6,304 bases of DNA. Source: Bacteroidota bacterium. Lineage in GTDB: Bacteria; Bacteroidota; Bacteroidia; Chitinophagales; Chitinophagaceae. The notes under the pieces are model-generated. The model was not told the DNA's origin. It was given only the letters and a program-made list of their open reading frames with translations, and did not search any database. Below are positions 4,531 through 6,304 of the stretch, one piece after another. Numbering within the stretch: the stretch's first letter is position 1; the number at the start of each line of letters is the position of its first letter. A program made the translations under genes and the position numbers. Location: the NCBI GenBank assembly GCA_947461985.1, contig CANHNT010000119.1:1-6304 (forward strand). Direction: 5' to 3'.

Positions 4531-6304
4531 ATGAAACAGTTATTTAAAACATCAATGCCAATAGTTTTATTATTCGCATTAGGATTTTCTCTCCAATTTT
4601 TACAATCATGTAGAAAATCGAGTACGAATGGAACTTCGATTCCTTACGACAATAGTAAAACCGTAATTACAAGCATTATGGGATTTGTAACAGACGAATC
4701 AGGAGCATTAATTGACGGTGCAACCATTACAACTGGCGGATACACTACTCTTTCAGATGCCAATGGTTATTTTCATTTTGATAATATCACGACTCCCTCA
4801 CATGCAACAACCGTTTTAGTTTCAAAAGGAAATACCTATTTTAAAGGTTCTAGAACCATTGCAGTAAATGCGAATCAAAAACATGTTGTAAAAGTTAGTT
4901 TAATTGCTAAAGGAGTACCAGCAACTTTTGTGGCTGCCAATGGTGGAAATGTATCATTTGCCAATGGATTAGCGTTGAGTTTTCCTGCAGGAGGAATTGT
5001 AAACGAATCAACAGGACTAGCTTACAACGGACAAGTATATGTATATGCTCATAAAATAGATCCTACTACTGAAACAGGAATGAATACAATGCCTGGCGAT
5101 TTAAGAGGTGTTACTGCAAATGGTGGCGAAGAGCGTTTGTTACAAAGTTTTGGAATGATGGTCGCTGAATTATATTCTGTAGATGGAAAATTATTACAAA
5201 TTAAATCAGGTTTTGAAGCAACAATGACATTAGCAGTGCCAACTTCATTGCAAGCATCAGCACCAGCAACGATTCCATTATGGTATTTTGATGATGCAAA
5301 AGGCGTTTGGGTAGAAGATGGTGTAGCTTATTTAACAGGGGGTACATATGTTGGAAAAGTAAAACATTTTTCTTTTTGGAATTGTGATACACCAGCAGCA
5401 GCTATTGATTTAGAAATGACATTAGTAGATCAAAATGGAACTCCATTAAGTGGCTATTTAGTGAAATTAATCAATACAGCGAATAATGATGCTCGAACTG
5501 GAACTACAAACACTGCTGGATGGGTAGGTGGTTTGGCTTATCCAAATGCTAATTTACAAATGGAAGTTTATGCATTATCATCTATTTGTGGTACTACAAC
5601 ACCAATATATTCTCAAACAGTTGTTACCAGTACAATCAACTTAAATTTAGGAACAGTTACTATTCCAATTACAACTCCAGCAGCAGCTTCAATAATCGGT
5701 TCTATTGTAGATTGTTCAGGAAATCCTATCAGCAACGGAAGCGTGGTATTATCTCCTTACAATATTGTTTTAACGGCAAATTCCCTAGGACAAATTTCAT
5801 ATACTTTCCCTTGCACTCCTTCTTCACCGATTGTAATGTATGCATATGACCTTACTAATAATGTATTTGGAACTTCTACTGCTACATTGGTAAATGGTGT
5901 AAATAACGTAGGTGCACTTAACGCTTGTGGAAGTGTAACTCCTTATTTAAGTGTGGACATGACGAATGTTTCAACATCCATTAATTTTCAATATACGTTT
6001 AATGCACCTGCAAGTACTATTTTACAGTATATTAATATTCAGGGAACTGCAGGAAATGTTTTATCAGCTAATAATTCTGTCATTGGAAACAGTGTTTACA
6101 TGATGGTTGCCGATACTACTGTAGGTACACATGCCGTAACTAATGCCTCGTTTACCTTACCACTTTCTGGGTTTACAGATTCTTTATTTACTGTTCAACC
6201 TAGTTCAACTATAAGTTATACTGGTTACCCAACTTTCCCTGGTGATGTAATTGGTAATTACTCATTAAATTTAGTTGGCAATGTAACAGGTAATAATTAT
6301 ACTG
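4531..6304 (+). CDS. large lipoprotein with carboxypeptidase-regulatory-like domains (partial, runs off the window)
   Basis: The frame is open from ATG 4531 to the end (591 codons, no stop), so the C-terminus is missing. A lipoprotein signal peptide is clear: MKQLFK, a hydrophobic core, then LQSC with the lipidated cysteine at 27. Residues about 49-130 form a carboxypeptidase-regulatory-like beta-sandwich (GFVTDESGALIDGATI, then SDANGYFHFDNI). Residues about 134-245 form a ZU5-like strand-rich unit (GGNVSFANGLALSFPAGGIV). Next comes IPLWYFDDAKGVWVEDG (248-264) and a closing HFSFWNCD (279-286), a pattern also seen in CILP/FAM171-type proteins. Two more regulatory-like repeats follow, near 293-380 (LVDQNGTPLSGY) and 386-465 (IVDCSGNPISNG), then a Thr/Ser/Asn-rich region. 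C353, C395, C428 and C466 could form disulfides. It is probably an envelope protein for binding or adhesion; no catalytic motif is seen. CRKSS after the lipid site lacks the acidic surface-export signal, so which side it faces is open. An 87-base AT-rich gap separates it from the decarboxylase gene; I see no convincing terminator or promoter there. Confidence 0.85.
   Translation, partial: MKQLFKTSMPIVLLFALGFSLQFLQSCRKSSTNGTSIPYDNSKTVITSIMGFVTDESGALIDGATITTGGYTTLSDANGYFHFDNITTPSHATTVLVSKGNTYFKGSRTIAVNANQKHVVKVSLIAKGVPATFVAANGGNVSFANGLALSFPAGGIVNESTGLAYNGQVYVYAHKIDPTTETGMNTMPGDLRGVTANGGEERLLQSFGMMVAELYSVDGKLLQIKSGFEATMTLAVPTSLQASAPATIPLWYFDDAKGVWVEDGVAYLTGGTYVGKVKHFSFWNCDTPAAAIDLEMTLVDQNGTPLSGYLVKLINTANNDARTGTTNTAGWVGGLAYPNANLQMEVYALSSICGTTTPIYSQTVVTSTINLNLGTVTIPITTPAAASIIGSIVDCSGNPISNGSVVLSPYNIVLTANSLGQISYTFPCTPSSPIVMYAYDLTNNVFGTSTATLVNGVNNVGALNACGSVTPYLSVDMTNVSTSINFQYTFNAPASTILQYINIQGTAGNVLSANNSVIGNSVYMMVADTTVGTHAVTNASFTLPLSGFTDSLFTVQPSSTISYTGYPTFPGDVIGNYSLNLVGNVTGNNYT

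Noticed and set aside
5201..5392. Minus-strand 63-codon frame
   Set aside because: It is antisense to the large lipoprotein gene, of low complexity (Leu/His/Lys), and has no recognisable motif.
5586..5849. Plus-strand 87-codon frame rich in Asn, Tyr, Ser and Phe
   Set aside because: It is out of frame inside the lipoprotein gene, whose frame is open throughout with coherent domains. The odd composition is what a shifted reading of that coding sequence gives.

Overview
The window looks like ordinary chromosome from a low-GC member of the Bacteroidota, most likely Flavobacteriia or a close relative. Four things point that way. Base composition is strongly AT-rich. Clear Shine-Dalgarno sequences are missing in front of the starts. 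A Bacteroidota-type -7 promoter element (TAnnTTTG) lies upstream of the decarboxylase gene. The families present (GWxTD-domain protein, WbqC family, the flavobacterial type of arginine decarboxylase, and a large lipoprotein with carboxypeptidase-regulatory-like domains) are typical of this phylum. I see no rRNA, tRNA, CRISPR array, insertion sequence or phage gene.

Layout: bases 50-577 (+) encode a small secreted protein made of three similar repeats of about 48 residues. A strong hairpin terminator at 607-638 follows it, in the gap between convergent genes. On the minus strand, a GWxTD-domain secreted protein (2268-1231) and an LEA-type-2 lipoprotein (1230-760) form a tight pair, with the stop of the first directly abutting the start of the second. 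Divergent from this pair, only 17 bases away, is a WbqC-family gene (2286-2897, +). Next comes a PLP-dependent decarboxylase, probably arginine decarboxylase for polyamine synthesis (3022-4443, +), with its own promoter. The window ends inside a long lipoprotein gene (4531 to beyond 6304, +), of which 591 codons are visible without a stop.

The genes do not form one recognisable system. Four of the six products are exported (two by signal peptide, two as lipoproteins), so much of the region serves the cell envelope. The decarboxylase is cytoplasmic metabolism and the WbqC protein has no export signal. I found no strong evidence for a new multi-gene system. The items most worth a second look are the three-repeat secreted protein, the palindrome that fills the divergent gap, the zero-gap GWxTD/LEA2 pair, and the CILP/FAM171-like core of the large lipoprotein.
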